A stretch of 41,068 nt of DNA from positions 1 to 41,068 of the forward strand of contig QXZH01000135.1 in the NCBI GenBank assembly GCA_009886465.1, written 5' to 3'. Below, one piece after another: positions 25,263-33,596 of this stretch. The notes under the pieces are model-generated. The model saw nothing but the letters and a program-made list of their open reading frames with translations, ran no database searches and was not told the DNA's origin. How positions within the stretch are numbered: the first letter of the stretch is position 1; each line of letters opens with the position of its first letter. The position numbers and the translations under genes were made by a program. The stretch is from Opitutaceae bacterium (lineage in GTDB: Bacteria > Verrucomicrobiota > Verrucomicrobiia > Opitutales > Coraliomargaritaceae).

Positions 25263-27023
25263 GTGTCCGAACCACATAACAAAGATGAGTTGATACTCGA
25301 AGGCATCGCTGCGTCTCCAGGTGTCGCGCATGGGCGTGCCGTGGTTTACCTGCAAAAGCAGTTGGATGTTCCCTGCTTCGGCATTAAAGAGGATCAAGTC
25401 GACGCTGAGCTCGAACGTTTCGATAAAGCTATTTTAGAAACTCGGGCAGAGATCGCAGGCGTGCGTGATAAAATAGCTCAAAGCTTAGGCGAGGGCGAGG
25501 CTGGTATTTTTGATGCCCATTTACTCGTCCTAGAAGATAATGCTCTACTCGAAGAGGTGACGGCGGAGTTGAAGAGTTCGAAGAAGAACATCGAATTTTG
25601 CTATAACAAGGTTGCACAGCGCTATATTTCTTTTTTTCGCTCGATGGAAGACGATTATCTTCGCGAGCGCGTCGCTGACATCAGCGATGTTTCTCGCCGC
25701 CTTTTACATAATCTGATCGGTATGCAAAAGGTGAATCTCGGCGAGCTAGCTGCCGAGAGTATAATTATCTCGGAGGACATCTCGCCCTCGGATGCGGCAG
25801 ATCTAGATCGTAACAAATTACTGGGCTTTGTCACAGACTGCGGTGGTAAGACGAGCCACTCGGTCATCATGGCCCGTTCATTGCGAATACCCGCAGTGGT
25901 CGGCACTCACGATGGCACCAAGAAAATAATCAGTGGTGATCATATTTTGGTCGATGGACACAAGGGGATTATTATCATCAATCCGACTGAAGATCGCCTC
26001 TTTAAGTATGGTAAGTTCGCGACCGAGCGGAAGAAGCGAGACGATACTTTCAACTCCTTTATTTCCAAGCCTGCTCAAACGCTTGATGGTGCGTCGATCA
26101 GCCTAATGGCCAATGTCGAAGGTGCACAAGAGATGGAGCAGGTCAAAGCTATGCACGCCGAGGGTGTCGGACTCTTCCGTACGGAAGGTATTTTCCTTCG
26201 TCACCACGGCTATCCCCCTGAGTCAGTTCAGTATGAGGAGTATCGCGCAGTAGTCGAAGCCTCGGGAGATCATCCAGTCATTATACGGACTTTAGACGTA
26301 GGTGGCGATAAAACCATTGGCGACGAAAACGTAAAGGACGACAACTCCTTCATGGGCTTTCGTGCCATCCGCTTTTGCCTTGGTAACGAAGCTATTTTTA
26401 AGACTCAACTCCGAGCCATATTGCGTTCGAGTGCCCACGGTAATGTGAAGATTATGTATCCCATGATTAGCGGTATTATGGAGCTACGCATGGCCAATAA
26501 AGTATTCGATGCAGTCAAACAAGAATTGCGCGACGAAGGGCAAGCCTTTGACGAAGCCATTGAGGTCGGCGCAATGGTCGAAGTTCCCAGTGCGGCAGTG
26601 ATTATTGACCTACTCGCTGCCGAGACAGATTTTTTGAGTATAGGCACGAATGACTTGATTCAATATCTCATTGCTGTGGATCGTCTTAATGACCAAGTCG
26701 CGCACCTTTACGACCCTGCCCACCCAGCTGTGCTCCGCACTCTCAAGGCGATTATCGATGGTGGAAAAGCAGCTGATACACCGGTGAGTATTTGTGGAGA
26801 GATCGCGGGTGACCCGATCTTCGCGGGGCTCCTGTTGGGTATGGGCGCAGATTCTTTAAGTCTGACTTCAAGCCTTTTGCCAGAGGTTAAATATTTCATC
26901 CGCCACATCAAAAAAGTGGATGCGGAGGCACTCGTCACCGAAGTCACGCAGCTTAGCGATTCGACCGAAATCGTTCGAAAGCTCGAAGCCTTCCGCCAAA
27001 AGGCACTGGGTGAACTGGCCTAG
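25263..27023 (+). CDS. ptsI: PTS enzyme I (phosphoenolpyruvate-protein phosphotransferase)
   Basis: This enzyme takes phosphate from phosphoenolpyruvate and passes it to HPr. The 586-residue protein has the three expected parts: an N-terminal domain with the active-site His199 in GGKTSHSVIMARS, a swivel region, and the C-terminal PEP-binding barrel with GVGLFRTEGIFL, RTLDVGGDK, GTNDLIQYLIAVDR and SICGEIAGDP (active-site Cys). There is no N-terminal GAF domain, so it is not the PtsP nitrogen-branch form. The start is GTG at 25263 (MSEPHNKDELILEG). No HPr, HPr kinase or EII gene is next to it in the window. Confidence 0.94.
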   Translation: MSEPHNKDELILEGIAASPGVAHGRAVVYLQKQLDVPCFGIKEDQVDAELERFDKAILETRAEIAGVRDKIAQSLGEGEAGIFDAHLLVLEDNALLEEVTAELKSSKKNIEFCYNKVAQRYISFFRSMEDDYLRERVADISDVSRRLLHNLIGMQKVNLGELAAESIIISEDISPSDAADLDRNKLLGFVTDCGGKTSHSVIMARSLRIPAVVGTHDGTKKIISGDHILVDGHKGIIIINPTEDRLFKYGKFATERKKRDDTFNSFISKPAQTLDGASISLMANVEGAQEMEQVKAMHAEGVGLFRTEGIFLRHHGYPPESVQYEEYRAVVEASGDHPVIIRTLDVGGDKTIGDENVKDDNSFMGFRAIRFCLGNEAIFKTQLRAILRSSAHGNVKIMYPMISGIMELRMANKVFDAVKQELRDEGQAFDEAIEVGAMVEVPSAAVIIDLLAAETDFLSIGTNDLIQYLIAVDRLNDQVAHLYDPAHPAVLRTLKAIIDGGKAADTPVSICGEIAGDPIFAGLLLGMGADSLSLTSSLLPEVKYFIRHIKKVDAEALVTEVTQLSDSTEIVRKLEAFRQKALGELA

Positions 27024-27096
27024 CTTACTGGGTAAAGCTATCAGGCGGTATTTCTGTAGGCACTTGCTACTTATGCTGTATAATGTGGAACTTAAG

Positions 27097-27759
27097 CTAC
27101 ACGCCAATGGCCACCCGCGACTTGATCCAATCTTTAATCGGTTCGATTGCTTCGACCCCCTGCGTTAAAACGATGTAGACGATGCCCGCATAGAGTAGCA
27201 ATGCGCAGCATCCGACTATGAAAGCGCCGATTGCCAGCAAACCATCCTCTTCCGATAAACCGACGCCAATCATGAAGATCACCATCGCAGGTAAGGTGTT
27301 TGTTAAAGGGAACGGTAGCATCATAAGGCAGGCCATATTTAACACTATTAAGGCTAAGCTTGCTTGTCCTGTCCGCCCGCGAATCCACTTTTGGCGTGGC
27401 CGAATGCATCGCTCAACCTTGCTTAGAAATTTTGACGCAGTGCCCAGCATCGTTTTAGCCAACTTGGGTTTGATCCGAATAGTGCCGAGCCTCTGTGGCA
27501 GCCAAATGGCTTTACGGCCACGTATCATTTGCAAAGCAATCAAAGCCATGACCACGCCAAAGGGCGTGCTGTAGCCTGGTGCTGGGATTGGAAGGGCGCT
27601 TGGTAGCGAAAGCACAATCAGCAGTAAGCCAAAGCCCTTTTCGCCGACCGCACAGGTGATCTCATTGATCGAGAGGCCACGCTCGTCGTCAGCATTTAAG
27701 AGCTCTTGTAGAGTCTCTCCTAAGGGTAGGGCTTGCGATGCGTCTTCGGTAGATTGCAT
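27097..27759 (-). CDS. ExoD-family membrane protein
   Basis: This 220-residue membrane protein matches the ExoD family, first tied to exopolysaccharide production and alkali tolerance in rhizobia; the molecular function is unknown. A soluble N-terminus of about 45 residues precedes the family signature GEKGFGLLLIVLSLPSALPIPAPGYSTPFG. Hydrophobic segments follow around residues 50-90 and 130-205, including LVLNMACLMMLPFPLTNTLPA. ATWLPxRL-like text (KAIWLPQRLG) after the first pair of helices is also typical. It is monocistronic and converges with ptsI; 66 bases separate it from the divergent nadD. Confidence 0.85.
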   Translation of the reverse strand: MQSTEDASQALPLGETLQELLNADDERGLSINEITCAVGEKGFGLLLIVLSLPSALPIPAPGYSTPFGVVMALIALQMIRGRKAIWLPQRLGTIRIKPKLAKTMLGTASKFLSKVERCIRPRQKWIRGRTGQASLALIVLNMACLMMLPFPLTNTLPAMVIFMIGVGLSEEDGLLAIGAFIVGCCALLLYAGIVYIVLTQGVEAIEPIKDWIKSRVAIGV

Positions 27760-27825
27760 TTTGTGTAGTATGCAAATAGAAGTCTTGCTCTCAATCCTAA
27801 AGAGGAGTCGTTTACTCGCTACAAA

Positions 27826-28434
27826 ATGAAAGCATTCTTAAGCACTAAGAAACGAAAATCTATCGCCCTCTATGGCGGCAGCTTTGATCCTGTGCATGAG
27901 GCGCACTTGGAGGTCGCTCGGACTGCACTGAAAAATTGCGATTTAGATGCGGTCATTTTTATCCCTGCTGCTCAATCGCCACTCAAAGAGAGCGCCGCTC
28001 TTGCCGAAGATGCAGATCGCGTTGAAATGCTTCGCCTCGCTACTACTGAAGAGCCTCGCTTCGAGGTCGACACCTGCGAGGTCGAACGTGGTGGCACCAG
28101 TTATACGGTTGACACGGTCAAGGCTTACCAGGCAGCTCATGAGGGAAGTCGCCTACATTGGATAATCGGTGCTGATCAGTTTGAGCTCTTGCCGCAGTGG
28201 CGCTCCATTGAAGAGATCGCCTCGCTGATTACCTTTATCGTACTTCGCCGCCCGGGTCACTCGATTGTTGAGACCGCTGTAAAAGGTCTGCGTTTCGTCA
28301 CAATCGATGCTCCCCTGATGCCGCACAGTTCGACCAAGATACGTGCATCAATCGCTGAGGGGCGATCGGTGGTGGACTTATTACCGCCCACAGTTGAGGC
28401 TTTCATTTCCTCTCGTGGCCTCTATACCCGATAG
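27826..28434 (+). CDS. nadD: Nicotinate-nucleotide adenylyltransferase
   Basis: This enzyme adenylates nicotinate mononucleotide in NAD synthesis. The 202-residue protein has the nucleotidyltransferase HxGH-type motif YGGSFDPVHEAHLEVA, VIFIPAAQSPLK, the substrate motif GGTSYTVDTV, WIIGADQFELLPQW and the C-terminal HSSTKIRASIAEG. A short basic N-terminal tail (MKAFLSTKKRK) precedes the first strand. It is the first gene of an operon with rsfS 17 bases downstream, a pairing that is widespread in bacteria. Confidence 0.95.
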   Translation: MKAFLSTKKRKSIALYGGSFDPVHEAHLEVARTALKNCDLDAVIFIPAAQSPLKESAALAEDADRVEMLRLATTEEPRFEVDTCEVERGGTSYTVDTVKAYQAAHEGSRLHWIIGADQFELLPQWRSIEEIASLITFIVLRRPGHSIVETAVKGLRFVTIDAPLMPHSSTKIRASIAEGRSVVDLLPPTVEAFISSRGLYTR

Positions 28435-28451
28435 ATATTTTCAGCATTATT

Positions 28452-28817
28452 ATGACTAAAGAAAAAAGTAAAACGGAGAAGTGCACACTTGAGGAGATTC
28501 GCTGTGCCATTACCGCAATCGAAGACAAGAAGGGGGAAGCCATCCGCGTGCTTGATGTGCGAGGCAAGTCCTCGATCACCGACTACATTGTCCTCGCGAC
28601 GGGCACCTCCGATCCCCATGTCAAAGCGCTCAAGAGTGAGCTCGACCAAGCGCTTAAAGAAGCCGATGTCCAGCTAATCGGACAAGACCGCACCCTCGGT
28701 AGTGGTTGGTTAGTCGTCGATGCCTTTGACTTCATGATCCATTTACAGACTTCAGAGATGCGTGATTTTTACCGCCTCGATCAACTCTGGAAAGATGCTG
28801 CGGAGGTGAACTTTTAA
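28452..28817 (+). CDS. rsfS: Ribosome silencing factor RsfS
   Basis: RsfS binds uL14 and blocks joining of ribosomal subunits when nutrients are short. The 121-residue protein has the Oligomerisation (DUF143) domain: [25 protein letters not shown] and [31 protein letters not shown] charged N-terminal extension of about 20 residues ([12 protein letters not shown]) precedes it. It sits between nadD (17 bases upstream) and an M48 protease (8 bases downstream). Confidence 0.95.
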   Translation: MTKEKSKTEKCTLEEIRCAITAIEDKKGEAIRVLDVRGKSSITDYIVLATGTSDPHVKALKSELDQALKEADVQLIGQDRTLGSGWLVVDAFDFMIHLQTSEMRDFYRLDQLWKDAAEVNF

Positions 28818-28825
28818 TTGGAGTA

Positions 28826-30076
28826 ATGAATACCTTACTGCTTGTTTTTATTCTTCTGCTCTTCCTGAAGCTCAGCACGAGTATCGTACTCGATTTGCTC
28901 AATCTCCGCTACGCGCTAGCTCGTGCTAGCGAGGTCCCAGAAAGCTTTCGCGACTTTATCGATTTGCCAACTTATCAGAAATCGGTCGAATACACTGCGG
29001 CTAAAACGCGCTTTGGCATCGTCAGCGATCTCTACGATGCGGGCGTGCTTGTATTGGTGCTTATACTTGGCATTTTGCCATGGTTCTTCGAACTCTTCAC
29101 CGCTTGGTTCGGCTTTGGTGTTTGGGGACAAGCCCTTGTGCTCTTTCTAATCGGTTTAGTGCTCGGCCTACCTTCGATTCCTTTTGACTGGTGGGGCACC
29201 TTTAATCTTGAAGAACGTTTTGGCTTTAACAAAAGCACGAAAAAATTATGGGTCATTGATAAGGCGAAAAGCACGATTATCGGCTTCGTTATCGGCTATC
29301 CTTTACTAGCATTACTCATCTACTTAGTTGACGCGGCAGGTTCACTTTGGTGGGTCTGGGGATTCGCAGTATTCTTTATATTTCAGCTCGTGATGGTAGT
29401 GGCCTATCCGATGTTTATCATGCCGCTATTCAATAAGTTAGAGCCAATGGAGGAGGGTGAGTTGAAGACGCGCCTTTTCGCCTTGGCTGATCGCACTGGT
29501 TTTCAGGCGCAGACCATCCTTGTGATGGATGGTAGCAAACGCTCGGGGCACTCCAACGCCTTCTTTTCAGGCTTTGGTCGCTTCCGCCGCATCGTATTAT
29601 TCGATACACTGATCGAGCAAATGGAAGCCGATGAACTCGAGGCTGTGCTCGCCCATGAGATTGGGCACTACAAGCTTGGCCACATCCCAAAAATGATGGC
29701 GATGGCCGCATTCTCATCCCTTGCTATGTTTGCGGCACTAGGTTGGTTGGCCAACGCAGGCTGGTTCGTGGAAGCCTTTCATTTCAACGCGATGGCGGAC
29801 GGTCAGATAGTCCCTGTCTTGTTACTCTTTATGCTGCTCAGTGGGCTCATTACTTTTTGGTTGTCGCCTTTGACTAGTCGCCTATCTCGTAAACATGAGT
29901 ATGAGGCTGATGCTTTTGCGCGTGATGCGATGGGCAGTTATGCACCTCTTTCGAAGGCCCTACGGAAGCTTCATAAAGAGAATCTAAGTAATCTAACGCC
30001 GCACCCTGTTTATAGCAGTTTCCACTATTCACACCCTACGCTGGTTGAACGTGAAGCGTCTTTGTGCTTGGAATAG
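28826..30076 (+). CDS. M48 family membrane metallopeptidase (Ste24/CAAX protease 1-like)
   Basis: This 416-residue integral membrane zinc protease starts with a Peptidase_M48 N-terminal multi-helix region (residues 1-200). The zinc motif [10 protein letters not shown] is at His277-Glu278-His281, and the third ligand is expected in [16 protein letters not shown] near residue 355. [25 protein letters not shown] just before the HExxH is diagnostic for the Ste24/HtpX group. The length and helix-rich N-terminus favour Ste24-type over the shorter HtpX. It is likely to act in membrane protein quality control, as bacteria lack farnesylated CAAX substrates (inference). It starts eight bases after rsfS. 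Confidence 0.92.
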   Translation: MNTLLLVFILLLFLKLSTSIVLDLLNLRYALARASEVPESFRDFIDLPTYQKSVEYTAAKTRFGIVSDLYDAGVLVLVLILGILPWFFELFTAWFGFGVWGQALVLFLIGLVLGLPSIPFDWWGTFNLEERFGFNKSTKKLWVIDKAKSTIIGFVIGYPLLALLIYLVDAAGSLWWVWGFAVFFIFQLVMVVAYPMFIMPLFNKLEPMEEGELKTRLFALADRTGFQAQTILVMDGSKRSGHSNAFFSGFGRFRRIVLFDTLIEQMEADELEAVLAHEIGHYKLGHIPKMMAMAAFSSLAMFAALGWLANAGWFVEAFHFNAMADGQIVPVLLLFMLLSGLITFWLSPLTSRLSRKHEYEADAFARDAMGSYAPLSKALRKLHKENLSNLTPHPVYSSFHYSHPTLVEREASLCLE

Positions 30077-30100
30077 CTAGCACTTTTCCAAGCTTACACT

Positions 30101-31024
30101 ATGGGACGGGTTCTTCGTATTTTACTTTTCTGTATTATTCCTTTCAAGCTGCTTCCCATTCTCGTGGCCGAGGAACTGCGGATCGCGACTTATAATTTAA
30201 ATAATTACCTAGTCACGGATCGCTTTGTGGATGGGCGATGGCGTCCCTCCTACCCAAAGCCCGAGAGAGAAAAGGCGATTATACGTCAGATCATAAAAGA
30301 TGTGTCGCCAGATGTGCTCGTTCTCCAAGAAATGGGTTCGATTGATTTCTTTTATGAATTGCGTGCAGACATTGCGCGCGAGGGCATTCATTACGACTAT
30401 TTTGTGCACATGGAGGGCGCAGATCAGAATCGTTACCTTGCGGTACTTTCTAAACGTGCGCCCAAAGGTGTGCTGAAACACCAGGATTTAAATTTTAAGT
30501 ATTTTGAAGGGCGTGAAGTGGTCAAACGGGGAATGTTAGAGATGACTTTTGAACTCACCTGTGGGACGAATTTTCAGTTATTTGCTGTGCATCTCAAAAG
30601 TCGTTACACAGATAAAAAAGAAGACTTGCAGTCTAGTCAGCGCCGTGTTCGCGAAGCCGAGGCTTGCCGAAATCGTATCATAGAGCGCACACATGATCAG
30701 GGCACTGATAAGTATTTGATAGTGGGCGATTTTAATGATTACCCCTCCAGCGCGACTATGCGCCGATTCTATCGGAGAGGAAACTTTGAGATCGGTGCAT
30801 TAGTTCCCGCTGACGATAGTCGTGGCGAATTATGGACCTATTTCTACGAGAAGGAATCTCGCTACGAATCGGTCGACGGTTTTGTCGCATCATCTGCCCT
30901 CATGGCTATGATCAAGTCGAAGTGTGCTAAGATCGTGGATAGCCTGGGGGCACTCAAAGGGAGCGACCATCGCATGGTATATCTCGATTTGATGGAGCCA
31001 GCGCCAGCGCAGGTAAAAAAATAA
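30101..31024 (+). CDS. Secreted endonuclease/exonuclease/phosphatase-family protein
   Basis: This 307-residue protein has an N-terminal signal peptide (ILLFCIIPFKLLPILVAEE), so it is probably periplasmic or secreted. The DNase I-like fold motifs appear in order: LRIATYNLNNY, VSPDVLVLQEMGS (metal Glu), FAVHLKSRYTD, YLIVGDFNDYPSS (catalytic Asp-Asn) and GSDHRMVYLDL (C-terminal Asp-His). The family includes nucleases, phosphatases and sphingomyelinases; the substrate cannot be told. A nuclease or phosphoester scavenging role is plausible. It ends the nadD-rsfS-M48 run, 24 bases after the protease. Confidence 0.85.
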   Translation: MGRVLRILLFCIIPFKLLPILVAEELRIATYNLNNYLVTDRFVDGRWRPSYPKPEREKAIIRQIIKDVSPDVLVLQEMGSIDFFYELRADIAREGIHYDYFVHMEGADQNRYLAVLSKRAPKGVLKHQDLNFKYFEGREVVKRGMLEMTFELTCGTNFQLFAVHLKSRYTDKKEDLQSSQRRVREAEACRNRIIERTHDQGTDKYLIVGDFNDYPSSATMRRFYRRGNFEIGALVPADDSRGELWTYFYEKESRYESVDGFVASSALMAMIKSKCAKIVDSLGALKGSDHRMVYLDLMEPAPAQVKK

Positions 31025-31031
31025 AACATTA

Positions 31032-31060
31032 TGCAGGTAGGGGATTACCCAATCGCTGCA
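31032..31060. terminator. Inverted repeat between convergent genes
   Basis: TGCAG (31032-31036) pairs with CTGCA (31056-31060), and an inner GGTA pairs with TACC. The site lies in the 36-base gap between the secreted phosphodiesterase gene and the converging methyltransferase gene. Without T-runs the call is weak. Confidence 0.25.
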
Positions 31061-31879
31061 TTAGGCACCGCTTGTTTGAGCTCGTTGCCTTTTTGCTTCA
31101 TACAAACAGACCGCTGCTGCGGCAGCTACGTTGAGCGAGTCCGCTTGGCCGGCCATCGGGATACGGATTTGCTTAGTCGCTTTTTCTAGCCAGTAAGCAC
31201 TGAGGCCATCACTTTCGCCACCCATGAAGAGGGCAAGACCTTGTTGATAGTTCACCTCCCAGTGTAGTTTTTCGGTGTCTGGATTCGTGGCGCAGCAGGC
31301 AATACTTTTTGCATCTAACCAATCGGCCAGCGTGTCACGGTCAGTCGAAACAATGGGTAGAGAAAAGAGTAAACCCTGTGAAGAACGGATTGCATTTGGA
31401 TTATACAAATCGAGCACACAATCGACCAGTATCACGGCATCTACTCCTGCGCCATCCGAGCTACGTAGAATCGCACCCAAATTACCTGGCTTTTCGATGC
31501 CTTCGAGCACGAGTAAGAGTGGTGTCTGGCTCAGTGATAAATCGGCGAGCACGTTACCTTGTTGCACCGCGATCGCGATTAATCCATCCGGTCCTTCTCT
31601 GTGGGAAGCTTTCGTAAATGCGTCTGGGCTCATTCCGATCACTGGAAATTTGCCGGCATCTTCATATTCAGCAATAAATGTCGCGTGCAAGTCGCTTGGA
31701 AAAAAATCTCTACAATAGTAAAGATGCGTGATCTCAAAGCCCGCCCTTAGGGCATGAGTAATTTCTCGTAGCCCCTCTATGAGGCAGCGTGATTGACGCT
31801 CGCGGTGTTTGCGTTCGCGGAGCTTGACTAGGTTTTTAACCTGATCGTTTTGTCGACTTTGAATGTAAAGTTCTTCCAT
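31061..31879 (-). CDS. SpoU/TrmH-family RNA methyltransferase
   Basis: This SPOUT-fold enzyme is predicted to 2'-O-methylate a tRNA or rRNA nucleotide with S-adenosylmethionine. The 272-residue protein has an N-terminal L30e-like substrate domain (KNLVKLRERKHRERQSRCLIEGLREI, about residues 15-100). The catalytic knot follows: LVLEGIEKPGNLGAILRSSDGAG (motif 1, Asn and Arg), FMGGESDGLS (motif 2) and IPMAGQADSLNVAAAAAVCLYE (motif 3). The target site is not predictable from this alone. It is divergent from the RlmD-like methyltransferase gene across 62 bases. Confidence 0.9.
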   Translation of the reverse strand: MEELYIQSRQNDQVKNLVKLRERKHRERQSRCLIEGLREITHALRAGFEITHLYYCRDFFPSDLHATFIAEYEDAGKFPVIGMSPDAFTKASHREGPDGLIAIAVQQGNVLADLSLSQTPLLLVLEGIEKPGNLGAILRSSDGAGVDAVILVDCVLDLYNPNAIRSSQGLLFSLPIVSTDRDTLADWLDAKSIACCATNPDTEKLHWEVNYQQGLALFMGGESDGLSAYWLEKATKQIRIPMAGQADSLNVAAAAAVCLYEAKRQRAQTSGA

Positions 31880-31927
31880 GGGGTGGGAGCTTCGCGATTT
31901 TTAGGATTGCAGAAGATCTAAGCATAC

Positions 31928-31933
31928 AGGAGG
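31928..31933 (+). promoter_or_regulatory. Strong Shine-Dalgarno AGGAGG deciding the start of the next gene
   Basis: AGGAGG is eight bases upstream of the ATG at 31942 but only two from the track's ATG at 31936, so 31942 is the better start. This is the only full-consensus Shine-Dalgarno I noticed ahead of a gene in the window. Confidence 0.65.
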
Positions 31934-31941
31934 GCATGGGG

Positions 31942-33165
31942 ATGCAAGTGCCAAAAAATTTCGTAGCGGAGCCTTTTGAATATCATCGTGAGCTTGAGTT
32001 CACCGTCGAGAGTCTGACTAATCTAGGGATGGGAGTCGGTCGTGTGGACGGCTGGGTCGTCATGGTGCCCTTCGTTATTCCTGGTGAGCGCGTCAAAGTC
32101 CGGATTTTCCGTAACTTTCAAAATTACTCCGACGCCGACCTAATTGAAGTCCTCGAAGCTTCGCCTGATCGGATCGAACCAAAATGCCCACTTTATTCGC
32201 GCTGCGGTGGCTGCCAGTATCAGCATATTAGTTATGAGCGTCAGCTCAAAGAGAAGACGCAGCACGTCAAAGAGCTCATGCAAAAGCTCGGTGATATTGA
32301 ATTCCCAGTGGCACTCTCACACGGGTCAGCGCAGGTTTACAATTACCGCTCAAAGATCACGCCGCACTACAATCGTCCAGACCGCGATGGTTCGCAGCCC
32401 ATCGGGTTTTTGCAATACGGTCGCCGCAATCAAATCATCGATGTCGAGCAATGTCCCATCGCGACAGATGCAATCAATGCAGCTTTGCCTGAAGCCCGCG
32501 AAGAAGCCCGCCGTTATGGTGGTAAAAAGCGCCGTCAACGGGGCGGCACATTGCTCATGCGGCATGTGCTTGAAGGCGTGGTCAAAAACCCACAAGACAT
32601 TGTTTCGGAGCGAGTAGGAGAGGTCACTTTTCAATTTAAAGCGGGCGAGTTTTTCCAAAATAACCCCTACATTCTGCCTGACCTCGTCGAGCACGTCGCG
32701 ACGGAAGCTTCCGCCGAAGGTGCTCGTTACCTTGTGGATGCTTACTGTGGTGTGGGGCTCTTCGCGCTCTCCACGGCAACATCTTTCGAGCAAGTGGCTG
32801 GGGTTGAGATTAGTGAGCCCGCTGTTCGTTGGGCGCAGGCTAATTGTAAAATCAGCGGTATCCAGAATGCACGCTTCGTCATAGGGAAGGCAGAGGCCAT
32901 CTTCAACGGCCTCAAATTTCCGCCTAAGGACACAGCTATGGTCATCGATCCTCCAAGGAAAGGTTGCGACGAGAGCTTTCGCCAACAGTTACTCGAATAT
33001 CGTCCGCAACGCCTAGTCTATGTTTCCTGCGATCCTGCCACTCAAGCGCGCGATCTCAAAGATTTCATCGAAGGTGGCTACAAAATCACTAAAGTGCAGC
33101 CCTTTGACCTCTTCCCGCATACACGCCACATCGAGAACGTTGTTTCCCTGAGTTTGGCAGAGTAA
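31942..33165 (+). CDS. RlmD/TrmA-family RNA (uracil-5-)-methyltransferase
   Basis: This S-adenosylmethionine-dependent enzyme is predicted to methylate C5 of a uridine in rRNA or tRNA. The start at 31942 (MQVPKNFVAEPFEYH) is chosen from the Shine-Dalgarno spacing; the product has 407 residues. An N-terminal TRAM domain covers about residues 15-75. CPLYSRCGGCQYQH carries the CxxCxxC part of the Fe-S cluster site. The Rossmann domain has VDAYCGVGLFAL, MVIDPPRKGCDESF and the catalytic LVYVSCDPATQARDL. The family cannot be split with certainty into RlmCD, RlmD and TrmA on this evidence. Confidence 0.92.
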   Translation: MQVPKNFVAEPFEYHRELEFTVESLTNLGMGVGRVDGWVVMVPFVIPGERVKVRIFRNFQNYSDADLIEVLEASPDRIEPKCPLYSRCGGCQYQHISYERQLKEKTQHVKELMQKLGDIEFPVALSHGSAQVYNYRSKITPHYNRPDRDGSQPIGFLQYGRRNQIIDVEQCPIATDAINAALPEAREEARRYGGKKRRQRGGTLLMRHVLEGVVKNPQDIVSERVGEVTFQFKAGEFFQNNPYILPDLVEHVATEASAEGARYLVDAYCGVGLFALSTATSFEQVAGVEISEPAVRWAQANCKISGIQNARFVIGKAEAIFNGLKFPPKDTAMVIDPPRKGCDESFRQQLLEYRPQRLVYVSCDPATQARDLKDFIEGGYKITKVQPFDLFPHTRHIENVVSLSLAE

Positions 33166-33172
33166 TTTCAGT

Positions 33173-33201
33173 GAGCACCTCCGACCGTCCCTACAGTGCT
33201 C
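33173..33201 (+). repeat. Inverted repeat downstream of the RlmD-like gene
   Basis: GAGCAC (33173-33178) and GTGCTC (33196-33201) form a perfect 6-bp stem over a 17-base loop, just after the stop codon. No T-run follows, so its role is unclear. Confidence 0.25.
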
Positions 33202-33242
33202 TGCGAAGCTCGAAGCATGGGTGAATGAGTCCCAAAAAAGGG

Positions 33243-33270
33243 TTGACGGCATCACTTCCAAAGCCATGTT
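33243..33270 (+). promoter_or_regulatory. Possible sigma70-type promoter for rpsU
   Basis: TTGACG (5 of 6 to the -35 consensus) is followed after 16 bases by CATGTT (3 of 6 to the -10). It lies about 35 bases before the rpsU ATG. The -10 is poor, so this is only a candidate. Confidence 0.3.
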
Positions 33271-33304
33271 CACGCTTCTTTTTTAATCATCAACTACTGT
33301 ATTT

Positions 33305-33505
33305 ATGTCACTTGAAGTAAAAGTCCGCAAAGGAGAGCCCATGGAACGTGCTCTCCGCCGCCTTAAGAAGCGCCTCGACCGCGAGGGTATCATTCGCGAT
33401 GTGCGTGCAAAGCGCTACTTCGTAAAACCTGCACAGGCTAAGCGTCGTAAGAAGAAGGAGTTGGACTTCAACAACATGCTCCGCGTTCGTTATTCGAACA
33501 TGTAG
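33305..33505 (+). CDS. rpsU: Small ribosomal subunit protein bS21
   Basis: This 66-residue, strongly basic 30S protein opens MSLEVKVRKGEPMERALRRLKK, contains IIRDVRAKRYFVKPAQAKRRKKKE and ends NMLRVRYSNM, typical of bS21 in length and sequence. bS21 sits near the 3' end of 16S rRNA and influences mRNA recruitment. The gene stands alone between a weak candidate promoter and a T-rich terminator-like hairpin. Its own leader has no Shine-Dalgarno, unlike Bacteroidota rpsU, where a strong one serves autoregulation. Confidence 0.96.
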   Translation: MSLEVKVRKGEPMERALRRLKKRLDREGIIRDVRAKRYFVKPAQAKRRKKKELDFNNMLRVRYSNM

Positions 33506-33518
33506 TTTATTTTCTAAG

Positions 33519-33588
33519 TAACAGGCGCTGCGCGCTGGTTACTATTGAGTCCTGGCCCGTCTTGCACGCGTCGGGATTTTTTGTTTAT
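33519..33588 (+). terminator. Terminator region after rpsU
   Basis: Two successive hairpins follow the rpsU stop. TAACAGGCGC/GCGCTGGTTA (33519-33541) is a 10-base arm pair with a two-base internal mismatch. CCCG/CGGG (33556-33559 with 33572-33575) is followed directly by ATTTTTTGTTT. The second, with its T-run, is the better intrinsic terminator, though its stem is only 4 bp. Confidence 0.45.
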
Positions 33589-33596
33589 TTATTTTT

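Noticed and set aside
32350-32985. 211-residue minus-strand ORF opposite the RlmD-like gene
   Set aside because: Antisense to a gene with clear catalytic motifs; no family resemblance.
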